Source: Didymodactylos carnosus (lineage: Eukaryota; Rotifera; Eurotatoria; Philodinida; Philodinidae). Taken from it: a stretch of 48,280 nucleotides of DNA. The notes below the pieces were generated by a model. The model ran no database searches, was not told where the DNA came from, and was given only the letters and a program-made list of their open reading frames with translations. Below are positions 32,892 through 48,227 of the stretch, piece after piece. The stretch covers positions 1 to 48,280 of the forward strand of contig CAJNOQ010000518.1 of NCBI GenBank assembly GCA_905250885.1, given 5' to 3'. Position numbers and translations under genes: made by a program. The first letter of the stretch is position 1, and each line of letters starts with the position of its first letter.

Positions 32892-35334
32892 ATGACTGAT
32901 GATTCTATTTCTCAGATAATACGTTTACCTACAGATGATAACGGTAACCAAGCAACAGTAGCTACTTCGAAATTGTCTTATGGTGAGCGTAAAATCGATA
33001 AAAAGCTAACAAAATGTCTAGCTATTTTGGAACGAATGGATGGAATTACGGCGATTAATGAGCTTACTCAAGTTTGTAATATGATTAATCTACAATTTAT
33101 GAGAGAATTACTGAAAGTTATTCTTATTTTTATTTTAGTGTTTATTTGTTGGTAATGCAGGTGTGGAAGCACATGTATCACGTGAATCACTATTAGAAAT
33201 ATTTCAATCGTTTGGTCAAATAATTGATATATTATTGCCAATTGGACGACCCTATTCGTTTATTATCTACGAGAACAAACAATCAGCAAAGGAAGCAATA
33301 GAAAAATGTAATGGACATTCTTATCCAATTGGTATTAATCAATCAAATATCACCTTTTATATGGCTTACGTATCAAATGGTAAACACTCAATTGTTTTAG
33401 TAAATGACAATAATTCAAACTAACTAATTTTAGTACCGAGTATATCGGTGAATTCAACCAAATATCCAAAAGGATTAATATTAATCGATGATTTTATTGA
33501 TGAGTATGTTGAAAAACAGTTATTAAAACTCATAGAAGTAGATTCGGTAGTGAAGAATGGTAAGCTAAAGTTTATTTGTGATTAAATGTCTGCTGTTAAA
33601 TGTTATTATTTGTTATTGATTTTTTAAGAAGATAATCGAGCTAATCTCAAACATCGTCGTGTTATTCATTATGGCTATGAATTTCGATATGGCACGAATG
33701 ATGTTGATGCTACGAAACCGTTGCCAAAATCAATCCCAATAGAGTGTGAAAGGATTATTGATCGTGCTTGGCAATTAGGCTATATTAAACAGAAATCCGA
33801 TCAAATAACCGTCAATTGCTACGAACCGGGACAAGGTAAAACAAAAATTCCTTTGACTATACGTGAAACTGAAAATATTCTATTTTTAGGTATTCCACCT
33901 CATGTAGACACAGTGGATATGTTCGATGATAATATAATGTCAGTGAGCCTATGCTCATCAATAATAATGACTTTTAAAAAATTATCGACGAATGAAACTG
34001 TTCACGTTCAAATTCCGCCCAAAAGTCTATTGATTATGTCCGATGAATGTCGATATCAATGGTCACATGGGTAAGTATTTTATATCTACCATTTTTGTAT
34101 TTGTATGTTAATTTAAGGATATCTCAGATTTTAGAATTGTTCCTCGAAAAAGTGATATTATCATGACAGATGATGGTCAAGTAACGGTTGTACCACGATT
34201 ATATCGGGTTTCATTTACGTTTCGAAAAGTTTCACAACAGCATAATACTCGACAAAGTATACATTTTTGGGTGATTACTATGTTTTTTTCAATAATAATA
34301 TTCGTTTTAAACTCTAGATTCTTCTGTGTTACCAGTTTTACCAAAATCTAATTTAGATGCATCACAACTAGAACAAAATTATGTTCATAAAGTAAGAAGT
34401 TTTATGCAGATAATCATTCTAATATGTTTATTTACATTGTTTCTTTTAGATTTACGATGAAATAGCTGATAATTTTAGTCATACGAGACATAGTCCATGG
34501 CCTAGTGTCGTTGAATTTCTACAAAAGTTTCCCATTGGAAACATGGTGCTAGATATTGGATGCGGAAACGGAAAATATATGAACAGTAGAAACGATCTCT
34601 TCATGGTATGCCAGTTTAGTGTAGGATTTCTCATAAAAGTATATTTGTATCTTTCTTTAAAATTAGATTGGCTGTGATCGAAGTATTGGTCTACTTCAAA
34701 TTTGTCGGCAACGTAATTTTCAAGTATTTTTATCCGATTGTATGAACATTCCGGTACCGACAAATTTTTTCGACGGAGTAATTTGTATTGCTGTCTTACA
34801 TCATATCAGTACGCCGGTATGTTCTGAAGTAGAAATTCTGTGTGTGCTTAATAACTACATTATCTATTTCAGGAGCGACGTTTAATTGCATTAAAAGAGA
34901 TAATTCGTTTATTACGACCGGGAGGTGAAGCACTGATAACAGTTTGGGCGAAAGAACAAACACTTGAAGAGAAGAAAAGTTATTATATTGATACTGCTGC
35001 AAATAGGAAAAACAAACATCATCATGATCGTGAATCAGAGGAGAAAAATAGTCTCGTACATTCTCCTATTCGTGTCAATTTGACAAAAGATAATCATAAG
35101 GAAACTTATGAAGAAGAGACATTGAGTGTACACAAAAGTCGTACTGAATTCCAACGTCCCGATTGTCTTGTTTCATGGACAAAAGTTAAAGAAAATCAAC
35201 AATTATTACGATATTATCATGTCTATGAACGAGGTGAATTAGAACATTTAATTGAACATATTAAAAATGCAAGAATTGTCAAGTCCTACTATGATGAGGG
35301 AAATCATTGTGTTATTATGACTAAATTAGTCTAA
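32892..35334 (+). CDS. ALKBH8: ALKBH8, RRM-AlkB-methyltransferase acting on the tRNA wobble uridine, 10 exons, 632 aa
   Basis: ALKBH8 methylates 5-carboxymethyl-uridine at the wobble position (as a complex with TRMT112) and hydroxylates the product. Exons: 32892-33071, 33139-33379, 33434-33559, 33629-33835, 33890-34070, 34135-34256, 34318-34391, 34450-34605, 34667-34816, 34873-35334 (1899 nt, joins in frame). RRM: about 60-140 (CLFVGNAG, RPYSFIIYE). The AlkB dioxygenase (about 150-345) has KHRRVIHYGYEF, NCYEPGQGIPPHVDT with Fe ligands H256 and D258, RYQWSHG with third ligand H311, and 2-oxoglutarate Arg in RVSFTFRKV (336, 342). The methyltransferase (about 375-632) has the SAM loop VLDIGCGNG (410-418), IGCDRS, AVLHHIST and LLRPGG. 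It ends YYDEGNHCVIMTKLV. All catalytic residues appear intact. Human ALKBH8 is 664 aa. Confidence 0.96.
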
Positions 35335-35687
35335 GATTTTATATTAAAGGGGCACTTACAACTATGTCTTTTGTTGTTTTCCTTGTTATAGTTTTCTAAA
35401 TTTTGTTAAAAAAAGGTCCGTTTTCTTCATTTTATGATATTTACGGTTTAGACACGAGACCGATAGTACTAACAACTAGATTCAAGTTTGACTAATATGT
35501 TTTGGAACTGGAAAACATCTTTACAATATTATGTTCTTAGTTCAGCTTGTCTTCTGCGAGAAATGCAATCAATAAATTCGCAAGAATTGACCACTTTTTC
35601 TCACATTTTTGGGATAATTTTTATGTATCTATCAAGCTATCGTTCGTTTAGAAAAATTAATTTCTCTGATTTTTTTTAAGCATTGCA
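35335..35687. other. ALKBH8 3' region
   Basis: No ORF or repeat of note; T-rich. No canonical AATAAA was noticed close to the stop; attaaa at 35344 is a weaker candidate. Confidence 0.35.
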
Positions 35688-36326
35688 CACAGTGGGTATT
35701 TTTCCATAGAGCAGGCGGACATCTCGTTTTTTTGAGTTAAAAAACGATTATTTTCGCATGATATGGTCTTATTATGCGTCAGATATTAATAAAACTAAAA
35801 ATATTCGAATTAAAAAGTTAATTTTTTTCAATAATAAGTTACTAAGGGGCCCTTGTCCTGAATTTTTGTCAAAAAATATTTTATTTGTAAAATTAACAAA
35901 TTAAACATCATTAGATGCAAATTTTCATGGTGATTCCGAATTTCACATTAGTTTTCAATAAAAGTGTTTCTCGGCTGAGGAAAGTGGAAAATACCGCAAA
36001 AACCTGCGGAAAAGCTCAGAAGCAAAATTGCATAAAGCTGCATGCACGATAGGCACAGGATATCAAGATGAACATTTTGACGTGAAAATGAATGAGACTG
36101 GACCTTGCTATTTAGCGTTTTGATTTTGCTGAATACATCCATTTTTCAGCATATTTCTCATGTTTCCTTATTTTCTTTACTGAATAACTGCATAAGGAAA
36201 AGGCGTAGAAACAAAATTTTTACGTCATTCGATAGAGCGTTGAATGGACTATACCTGACACTGTTCAAATCATAGAAAAACTCACCTTCGATTTTTGGCC
36301 AAATGTCCGCCTGTACGACCACTGTA
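35688..36326. mobile_element. Putative MITE with cacagtgg / gcaggcggacat ends
   Basis: The left end has cacagtgg then agcaggcggacat. Reading inward from the right end, the inverse of atgtccgcctgtacgacc and actgta gives tacagtgg then tacaggcggacat. Spacing between the two motifs differs at each end. Flanks share cattg. About 600 bp of non-coding DNA lies inside. A decayed hAT-type MITE is the best reading. Confidence 0.5.
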
Positions 36327-36602
36327 CATTGATCCCACATACAGCGGCTATGACCTTCCTTAAAAGAAATCAATTCCTCTTAAGTGAAGAAGATGCAGAA
36401 TGAAACTATTAGAGCAAATAGCTGTTGAATGGATGTATCCATGATAAAGTTTTCAGCTATTAAAACATTAATGATGATGAAATATAACATAATCCAGCCA
36501 AAACTCAAACTGTATAGAACTTACGAGTACCTCCCTCCCTCTCTTTTTTAACCCTCGCGAAAAACGGGAAAACGGGGAAACAGGATGGAATTTATACCAG
36601 AG
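36327..36602. other. Spacer, nothing recognised
   Basis: Includes a small ccctccctctc tract and an acgggaaaacgggg patch; no gene or repeat is supported. Confidence 0.3.
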
Positions 36603-37045
36603 ATAGAACATCGATGTATTTTTGTCCAGAATTTTCTGACATGTACTTCTATGGATCTTCTGAAAACTCTATAGAGTTTTCAGAAAATCTGTATGTCAGA
36701 ATAATCTGAAAACTATAGTTTTCATCAGGTCGCATTACGACTCCTCGAAAAATGGTCCGGTCAAGGTGGAAATTTTACTGCAGATACTTTAGATCCCATC
36801 TCAGAATCGTTTTTTTCTTTTCGAAAAACATACTTTCCTTCTCGAGATATTCGAAAAATACTAAAAATCCTGTATAAAAAACCGGTATTTTATTTTATTT
36901 TAAAACCTTTCTCACACCGAAAACGTTTAAAAAGAGAACAAACCTGAGATTAGATCTGAAGTATCTGCGGTAAAAATTTCAGCTCGATCTGACTATTTTT
37001 TCGAGGGGTCATAATATGACTCGATTGAAGGGACTCAAAAAAACG
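36603..37045. repeat. Foldback repeat, diverged copy 2 of the 1-500 family
   Basis: The left half (about 36603-36880) follows the left arm and leftward extension of the element at the window start: gaatttt.tgacatg, ttctatgga, cagatact..ag, then ctttccttctcgagatat.cgaaaaat. The right half (about 36938-37030) follows its right arm: aacctgaga, gaagtatctg.ggt.aaaattt, ctcgatc, tcgaggg.tc. Arms here are much more diverged from each other than in copy 1, and the left arm carries an extra small palindrome (about 36660-36715, around ctctatagag). This is an older insertion of the same family. Confidence 0.7.
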
Positions 37046-37867
37046 CTTAATGAGAAAAACACGTGTTGTACATTTGCGTTGATGATTATATCTCCACAAA
37101 AATTCATCGAAAAATTCTAGAAGGCATCTCATTTTGCAGAGCACTTTCTTCTATCATGCTATTTATATGAAAAAATTTTAATTATATAGGAAACGAGAGA
37201 AAAATCGAACGAAACTAAAAGATTGAGATTTTCCAAGCTTTGAAGCAAAAACTTAAAAAACTTCATAATTTTTTCAAAGAAGGTCGTGGAGAGCTGGGAG
37301 TGGTCTCATTTTATAGCCCAGACTTTCCTCTATATTAGACTATGTTCAGCTCAAAATGAAAAGTTTTTTTGGAAAAAAGAGGGGTACCCTTAAATTGGCT
37401 ATAACTATGCAGCCAAGCTGCAGGCGCACAATTCGTTTTAGGCTTGGTTGAAGCTATTTTTATTTAGAAGTGAATATACCTAACAACTTTTCTCCTAATG
37501 CGCCGAAGAATTACATAATTGAAGAGTAGTTTAACATGATGTTTCCCTGACCGTACATTAAATACATAACAAGAAGAAAAAACAGAAAAAATTAAGAGAA
37601 AAAGAACTAGTTTTAGGCTTTGTGTTACAATTATTGACCCCATCGATCAGCAAAATATGAGCTCAAAAAGCTGTGATTACTTGAGAAGGTTCTCGCGTTA
37701 CTTTTTCGAAATCTTTTCATCAGATTTTTGGCGGGTGTGGTATCGCACAGGATTTCCAGAAAACTTTCTATAGGATTTTTTTAAGCCAATATTGCACGAG
37801 ACCAAGAACTAACATTTTATTTAAAACATAGAAGCTTTCGATTGATAACTTCAATCATCATCAACTA
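37046..37867. other. Intergenic, nothing recognised
   Basis: AT-rich, short chance ORFs only. Confidence 0.35.
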
Positions 37868-38801
37868 TAGGATGGCCCAGATAAAATCGGACACTTTCAT
37901 TCGTTGTTCATGTGGCATTGTGGGGTAGTCCACAGAGTTGGTTCTAAGCTCAATCGATAGAAAATTGAATTCTCCTCAAAACTTGCTATTTGAATCTCTG
38001 ATAACAGTTTTTTCGTTTGTGCACTATTCATAATATTGAAGAGTGCTGAGTTGCCTCACTGCGACAAGCTTTTGTCGCCTCCTTTTTTGAGATTTTTAGC
38101 CCATTATCTGAGGTTCAATAGTTAATTTATCTACGTAGATAGATAGAGAATTTTGTGCTCTATCGATCTCACTTCTTTACAACTTCATACAATGTTTCTG
38201 CTACGCCAGCTAAACTTATAATTAGCTCTCAACCGATTTTTCAATTTTTTCAAATTAAATTAATTTTTTTAATTAATGGTTTCAATTGAGAAACGTTGTT
38301 TAAATATGAAACGATGCCGAATTTAAGTCTGCATAAGAAAATAAGACTAAAACCCTGGATTCACAACATTTTACTGCCTTTATAGGCCAAAAACTAAATT
38401 CTGTGAAAAATAGGTTCAAAACTTAGGTTTTATTGGATTCGTCAGTTTTTTGCACAGACAAATTTTCTTTGAAGACTTACCTGTAAAATTTCGAAAAATA
38501 TGTGAGAAGATGCAGAATTTTCCGGTAAATCTTCTGGTGTTTGCAAAATTCTTATGAAATCAGTTTTTGGATAAAGACAAATATTTTTCTATTTTCAGTG
38601 TGTCGTAGTTAGGCAACTCAGCACTCTTCAATATTATGAATAGTGCACAAACGAAAAAACTGTTATCAGAGATTCAAATAGCAAGTTTTGAGGAGAATTC
38701 AATTCTCTATCGATTGAGCTTAGAACCAACTCTGTGGACTACCGGACAATGCCACATGAACAACGAATGAAAGTGTCCGATTTTATATGGGCCACCCGAT
38801 A
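37868..38801. mobile_element. Tc1/mariner-like MITE with about 200-bp terminal inverted repeats
   Basis: The left arm 37868-38066 and right arm 38601-38801 are inverted copies with over 90% identity. Both ends are bounded by TA, then ggatggccca.ataaaatcg on the left and the same motif with small changes on the inverted right, a pattern seen in mariner-type elements. The 530-bp interior has no transposase. It lies in the gap between ALKBH8 and the 3' end of SGK3. Confidence 0.75.
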
Positions 38802-39436
38802 CATGCAATTTTTTGCAAATAATTTTGGCTTTTGTCAACTTTATATCAACAAACGGAATTGGAATCTGATTTTTTTGTGATTGTATCGTTTCGATGCTGA
38901 TTTTAACGCTGATGGTGAATATCTCCCTTAAAATTGAAAATAATTGCGTTAAACTGAAAAATAAAGTTTTACTGTTTACTCTCTAAAAAAAAGGGTACAG
39001 ACAGTACCTTTTAAGAGTTCTTTCCTTGGGTCTCACAAAACCTCAAAAAGATTCAGTGTTTTTCGAAAAAAGGTTCTGTCCTACAAAAGTAGTTCGAGCT
39101 GAAAAGGTTCGGTACAGAACCATTATGTTTCTTCGTATAATAGGTTCCGTCTGACAAATAAGGTTTGGTATTAAGTCAAAAGTCAAATTAAGTCGTAACA
39201 ACATCATGAAGGATCTAATCTAAACCTCGAAACAGTAAACGATATTATCGTTGTCCATTCTGTAGAAAAATAAATATGAAATTTTCGATTTATTTTTGCG
39301 TCCACCAATGAGAAAATGATTGCGAATCGTTTTTGCGCTCTCTTAGCTTCTTGTATTTGTTTGATTGTTGCATGATAATATAGTATGATACCCCGGCCCG
39401 TAACGTTTTCATATGATATGTTTACTTTTATTTATT
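38802..39436. other. Intergenic, nothing recognised
   Basis: Scattered ggttc.gt motifs occur near 39000-39170 (for example aggttctgtcc, ggttcggtacagaacc), one of them a short palindrome. No larger structure was resolved. Confidence 0.3.
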
Positions 39437-39724
39437 TTATGTTATTTTCATTATTTTTTTGGTTTGAAGATTGAATGCAAAATGTATCCATTAAGTGAAG
39501 ATAATCGCTAGTATATCATCAATAAGTAGAAAGAAAGCTCCATCAAAGTCTCACGGGTAGCATAATATCGTACACTGTACTCAAGTGACAGTTGAGGACA
39601 CGTGTTACCCACGAGACATTGATCTTTCCACTTGATGATGATATACTAGCGATTATCATCACCTAATAGATACATTTTGCATTCAGCCTTCAAACCAAAA
39701 AATCAATGAAAATAACATAAAAGT
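39437..39724. repeat. Foldback repeat with arms of about 115 bp
   Basis: About 39437-39560 pairs with about 39605-39724 in inverted orientation with a few mismatches (gaatgcaaaatgtatc, gataatcgctagtatatcatc). The loop is about 45 bp. Non-coding. Confidence 0.75.
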
Positions 39725-40359
39725 TAGTTTTAGCATCTAAGAACTAGTGTTTGTATATGTTCGAAATTATGTTATTCTGAACGAGTTTTAAACTTAACGT
39801 ATTGTTGAAATTTTACTGCATGCCTGTGAAGGTTCTCCTTTTAAAACTTCGTGTATTTTCAAACGACTGATACTTTTTTCCGATTAAAATGACAGATGAC
39901 TTTTTCTCTTGTCACGGAGCAAGGTTATTATTTAATGTATCAGTCGTTAGTTTATTTTAAAAAAACCTAAAAAGAGCAAAGTCTTGCTATAACTGAAAAA
40001 ATGACAAATAGATGAAATAAATCGTCGTTATATAGGAAGACACATTTAGAATAACTACATGAACGGAATGTTCCCCAAAATTTCTCTCATAAATTTATAC
40101 AGATAGAGAGAGAGAGAGAGCGCGGGAGTATAGGGTACTACAACTCTTGAGTGATTGATAGTACACAGATAATATTAAATATGTGTTTCATGTCCTTTTT
40201 CAGAGATAGGTAAAAGCACTCATCCTTTCACAAACGAAATAAATTTAGCAGATCAGAACAACATATACGAAGATACAAAAAAAAAACGATCAAAAAAAAG
40301 ATAAAAACACACCGGTAGTTAACAATGAAAATACATACACAATCTTATACAAAAAATAA
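39725..40359. other. SGK3 3' flank with a (GA)n tract
   Basis: Lies downstream of the leftward SGK3 gene. A (GA)n run occupies 40104-40120. A minus-strand AATAAA (tttatt at 39951-39956) is a weak poly(A) candidate about 400 bp from the stop. Confidence 0.35.
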
Positions 40360-43527
<3,168 letters not shown>

Positions 43528-43545
43528 TTTCTCTAAAAGATGAAA
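43528..43545 (-). promoter_or_regulatory. Splice acceptor 5 nt before the SGK3 ATG
   Basis: The minus strand reads tttcatcttttag|agaaaATG, with AG at 43534-43533. A leader of 5 nt suggests trans-splicing or the end of a 5'-UTR intron. Confidence 0.5.
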
Positions 43546-44891
43546 CAAAGTTAAATTTTTTTCTATAGACATATCACATAAAGCTTTTCTATCATTAATA
43601 TTTGTAAATATTTATTTAGTATTTAAAAAACAAGTATGATCAGATATTGTTACTCACATAGTTAACGGAAAAGAGTTTGGAATTGAATAAAAATATACAA
43701 TCAATTTTGAATTCAACTGATATCACTCAAATTACTCGAACATTTATGATTTATAGTTCATTTTGGAACTAATAATATCTCTTATACTTTGAAAATAGGT
43801 GTTTACTAAGAAAACTGTATTAACAATCAATAATTGTTATCCAAGAGCCGAGGATAACAGCGTCACACAAGAGCTTCAACACAAGGTGGTAAAAATGAAG
43901 GGAGCCTTTCATACAAATCCGCTGTTTAACAATTTATCAGTTTATCATTATGCTGCTCTCAGATTTAGCGTTAATAGATTCTTAGGTCATTTATACTTAT
44001 CCGGTATTTAATATCATCAACATTTTCCTTCCAAGTAGATACATACTGGTAAAAAAATCATCCGATCTTAGTGTCATCGTGTAATGACAATGCATATGGT
44101 ATATCATTCGATGAAGTTTTATTTGACAGATTTATTAGTTAAAAGCTATAGGTGAATCAACTTTTAACGAAAAAAGTAGGAAAAAAAGTTGTCCTGTCAA
44201 TATATTCACATATTTTTTTGAACTATACTTCATAGTTATGTTTGAACTCCAAACGATATATACATTAAAAGAACGTATTAAACAAACTATTCTGATATGT
44301 ATCAGTGATTTCTGTAGACAAAAGTTGATCTATTAAACATTCCAATAAGATTCACAAAATATGGAAACATCTTTAAAACTACATCATCACTTTAAAGACG
44401 AATAATTATAGTATACACTCATCTTAGTGTCTAAAATTATGTTACCCTACGCTATATTATTTTCTCTTTTTAACAACTCTTCTGAGAGCGATTAAAGAAT
44501 GTTGTATTCCTCTGTGATTAATCGCATCTACTGAGAATAATTATTAAAAACAATAATGAAATATAATTTATTACTTACATAACTTTGTATTTAAACAACA
44601 AATAATAAAAAGGTACAGTAAGCGCTCTTTTTTAATGTCCTGAAAGTATTTATCTATTAAACGTATGGACTCTTTAAAAGTGTTAAGAACAAAAAGAAAA
44701 AGAAAACGAATTAAAGATCAAGTATCTATCTTCCTATAACTACAACAATTGTAATAATCGTAATAATAGAAAAGCTTATACATACGCACATACAGTAACA
44801 CGTGTTCTTCATGACGGGAGAGAGAAAAAAAAAACAAGTTTTTTTTTACTATTCTTTATTTAGTAATCAAAAGACCGTTGAATTGTCGCAA

Positions 44892-44919
44892 TACACACAC
44901 ACATACACACAAATACACA
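44892..44919. repeat. (CA)n-rich microsatellite
   Basis: Interrupted acacac/acat run. Confidence 0.7.
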
Positions 44920-47832
44920 TACAAAGGTTTTTATTAGGCGAATGTTTTCTTTTCCATTTCTTCTTCCTCCCTTTTGCATTTTTCCTCCAATTGTTTTTTA
45001 CTTTTCGACAATGAATTATTATATTTAAATACTCTAAGCTCACTATTCAACATTATCATGATCATTGTTATTATAACTTTTAATCATCAAATGATTTTAT
45101 TCTTTTTCTGACGGATTTTATCGATTATTTTAGAATATCGACAAATCTAATCTTGATCAATAATTTTCTTTCCTATTGATTCATCCTATTGTATGGGTCC
45201 ATGTTGTTATTTATATTATTTTTCTATCATAATAGTAAAGAGAGACACACTCTCTTATATAGTGGTAATCCGAGAACAAATAAACAAATAATTCATCAGA
45301 TGGGAAAATAGAGAAAAAAAATACACACATTATAACGGATAAAAAGATTTTTTATCATTTGCTAATGCATAGTTATGACGATGGAGAAGAATTTTTTCTT
45401 ATGACATTACAAACAAATAAAGATCAGACATCTATAAAAAATATATACATATGTATAAAAGCTAAAATCATGAAAAAACCAGATCATGCCGTTACAGCTT
45501 ATTAATGTACCGATTCCATATTTTTTGTTTTATCGAATAAATAGAAAAAAAAAAAGAAAATCTTTCTTTTCCTTGTTCGTAGCTCTAACAAGAAAAACTT
45601 TGCGTTTACATATGTATCATTTGTTCTCTTTACTTTCTCATCATTTAAAACAAAAAATGATAATAAAATAAAGAAAAAGAAGAGAATGTTTTACTTATTA
45701 CTCGTTCATAGTAGTCTAAAAATCAAAACTAACTTCTTTTCTTTTTTTACCGTCAACATCACATTACACACTCTGGTTGATGCCATCATCATTTTTCTTT
45801 TGTTGTTATATTTAACAGATTGCTTTTAAACATGCTATGCCATCTTTATACTATTGAAACAAGACAAAGACACGGCTCAGAATATCACACAGTTTTTTTC
45901 TCTATGAAGATAAGCGCGTAGGTTATTTGTGAAAATTAACACATGTCAAATTTAGTTGGCTTTGATAATATTAAAAAAAAATATATAATTCAAATCTCTC
46001 TTATCATAATAAAATAAATTATTTTTCTATTTTAATAAACTCATTGTCTTTTAATATATATGTAATTATCTTAGTTATCTAACTACTAAAACATTATCAT
46101 TTATGTTATTTTCCTTCTTTTATTTCCGGCATATATTTGGGTTTTTATTCTTTTTATCTAAAAAATTGGCGATACCTCAATAAGTTATGATGTACACACC
46201 ATTAGCGTGTCAAATAACCAAAACAGAATGACAAAAATAGTTGATTAGATGTTAAATACTATACAGTTGGTCATGAACTTTTTTACAAAAAATTAATTAT
46301 CGTGATAGTTTTTTTGCATGACTAAGAAAATGCATTAGGTTTGGTTTAAAATCAAAAATCGATTCAGTTATGAATGAATTCATTTTTTTAATCACAAAAT
46401 AAAAAAAGAAATCGACAGGGATAGTTATTTTACGTGTTTATTGAATTTCTATGCATGCTTGCACTTGACTGACTATTAGTATATTTTTCGAGCAAAAATC
46501 ATTAATACTCATTTATAATATTCTACAAGTAAATATTCCGTTATACTCATCACATCACAAATATAATAGGAACTATTTACAGAGGATTTTTTTTTATTTT
46601 TTATTTATTAAAGACTTCTGCCCGCAATAGTCATACAAATAAATAACATGTAAAACAGAAAACCAATTAAAACTTTCATTATTTTTTTTTTATTCAAAAA
46701 CGTGGAAAAAAGGTGAATTTTATGTTTATAATATAGTTATACAAAATTATGACGTAAAAAGAAAGAAGAATAAATGAGTAGGAGGCAGTATGCATTAACT
46801 TTTTCTATAACTATTTATGTTTTATCATCTACAAATATATTAATTTTAATCGATCTTAAAAATTCAACTTTTATAGAAATGATATGAAGATTTTTAACCA
46901 TATTTTACACTTATAAATATTTTGATAGTTTAGTATATCAAGAGAGATAGAATAAATTTCAATTTTATTCCTATTTTTCTAGTAAAAATTTTTATGATAC
47001 TGTTAGCAAAATCTCTGTATATTTAATTGATAGCAAGTTTTCAATCATTTAGATTCTATTCTAGATCTACATCTTCTATGAATATATTTTCAATCAAGAA
47101 AAATTATAGAACTTCAATAAATTTAGATCGATCTGATATATATATATCTCTTTCATAAAACTTTCGTTCTAATATAGACTGAATAAATTAACTAAACCAT
47201 CACTCAGACAATACTCCGGAAATAAATCTAATGAAATAAGTTTAATCTAATGACAACATCAAAAACAAAATACAAAAAAAGTGTATATAGTATGTTCATT
47301 GTTCAAAAGACGAGACAATAATAACTTACATCAACATTTTTTATTCTGTTCTAAAATAATCTATATTTTTATCTGAATCGTCTCGAAGGTATAATTTCTT
47401 TTGTCGATGAAAATAGATACTAGTAAAATATTTTTATATACTAATGTTAATGAAAAATTTGGCAAGAAAAACTATTCTATCAAAATTAATGGTTGATTAT
47501 TCTAGTTCAGAGAAAATATAAAACTCATACAACCGTACATACGTCTTTATACTTCGATGAACAATAGATTTATGAAACTAACATACAAATAATAATAATT
47601 AATATAAAATTCTATTTTAAAAATAAACATTTTAGAAAAAGTTTTATTACATTACCTTATCTAGTTTGATTTTGTTAACTAAGCATGCATCATTTACTAT
47701 CAATTTATCTCTAAAAAAAATCTTTAAACAGATTGCATGAAATGTGTAAAAAATATATATTAATGAAAGAATTTTTTGCTATTTCTCGTGTTTTATTATT
47801 ATTTGCAAAAATGTCATTGATATGTATATATA

Positions 47833-47860
47833 TGTGTGTGTGTGTGTGTGTGTATGTGTG
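47833..47860. repeat. (TG)n microsatellite
   Basis: About ten consecutive tg units followed by tatgtgtg. Confidence 0.85.
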
Positions 47861-48207
47861 TTTATGGAAAATAATCGGAAATATGATTTTTAAGATAAGA
47901 GCTTATCTTAAAAAATCTCAGTATTCGGCTATAACAGCATTGTTGAGAATGATAGCAGAAAAAAAAAAATAATGAGGCACATACACTTCTAGTCTAATGA
48001 TAGATAATTATTAAAATAACACACATACATTGCGTGGCTCTATAACTATATTGTTCATTTTTCATTCATAATAAAAGGTTGTGCCATGTTAAGTAAAAAA
48101 TTATAATCTAATAAGTGTCTCAAACGAGTCTCCATAGAACAGTGAACATGTATGTATATAACTAAGAAATAAATAATACGTCTATATAGAACAAAAAAAA
48201 TGTGGAT

Positions 48208-48227
48208 GAGAGAGAGAGAGAGAGAGA
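48208..48227. repeat. (GA)n microsatellite
   Basis: About ten uninterrupted ga units near the window end. Confidence 0.85.

Noticed and set aside
43799-44011. 70-codon frame upstream of SGK3
   Set aside because: It looks slightly protein-like, but has no homologue I recognise and no splice partners.
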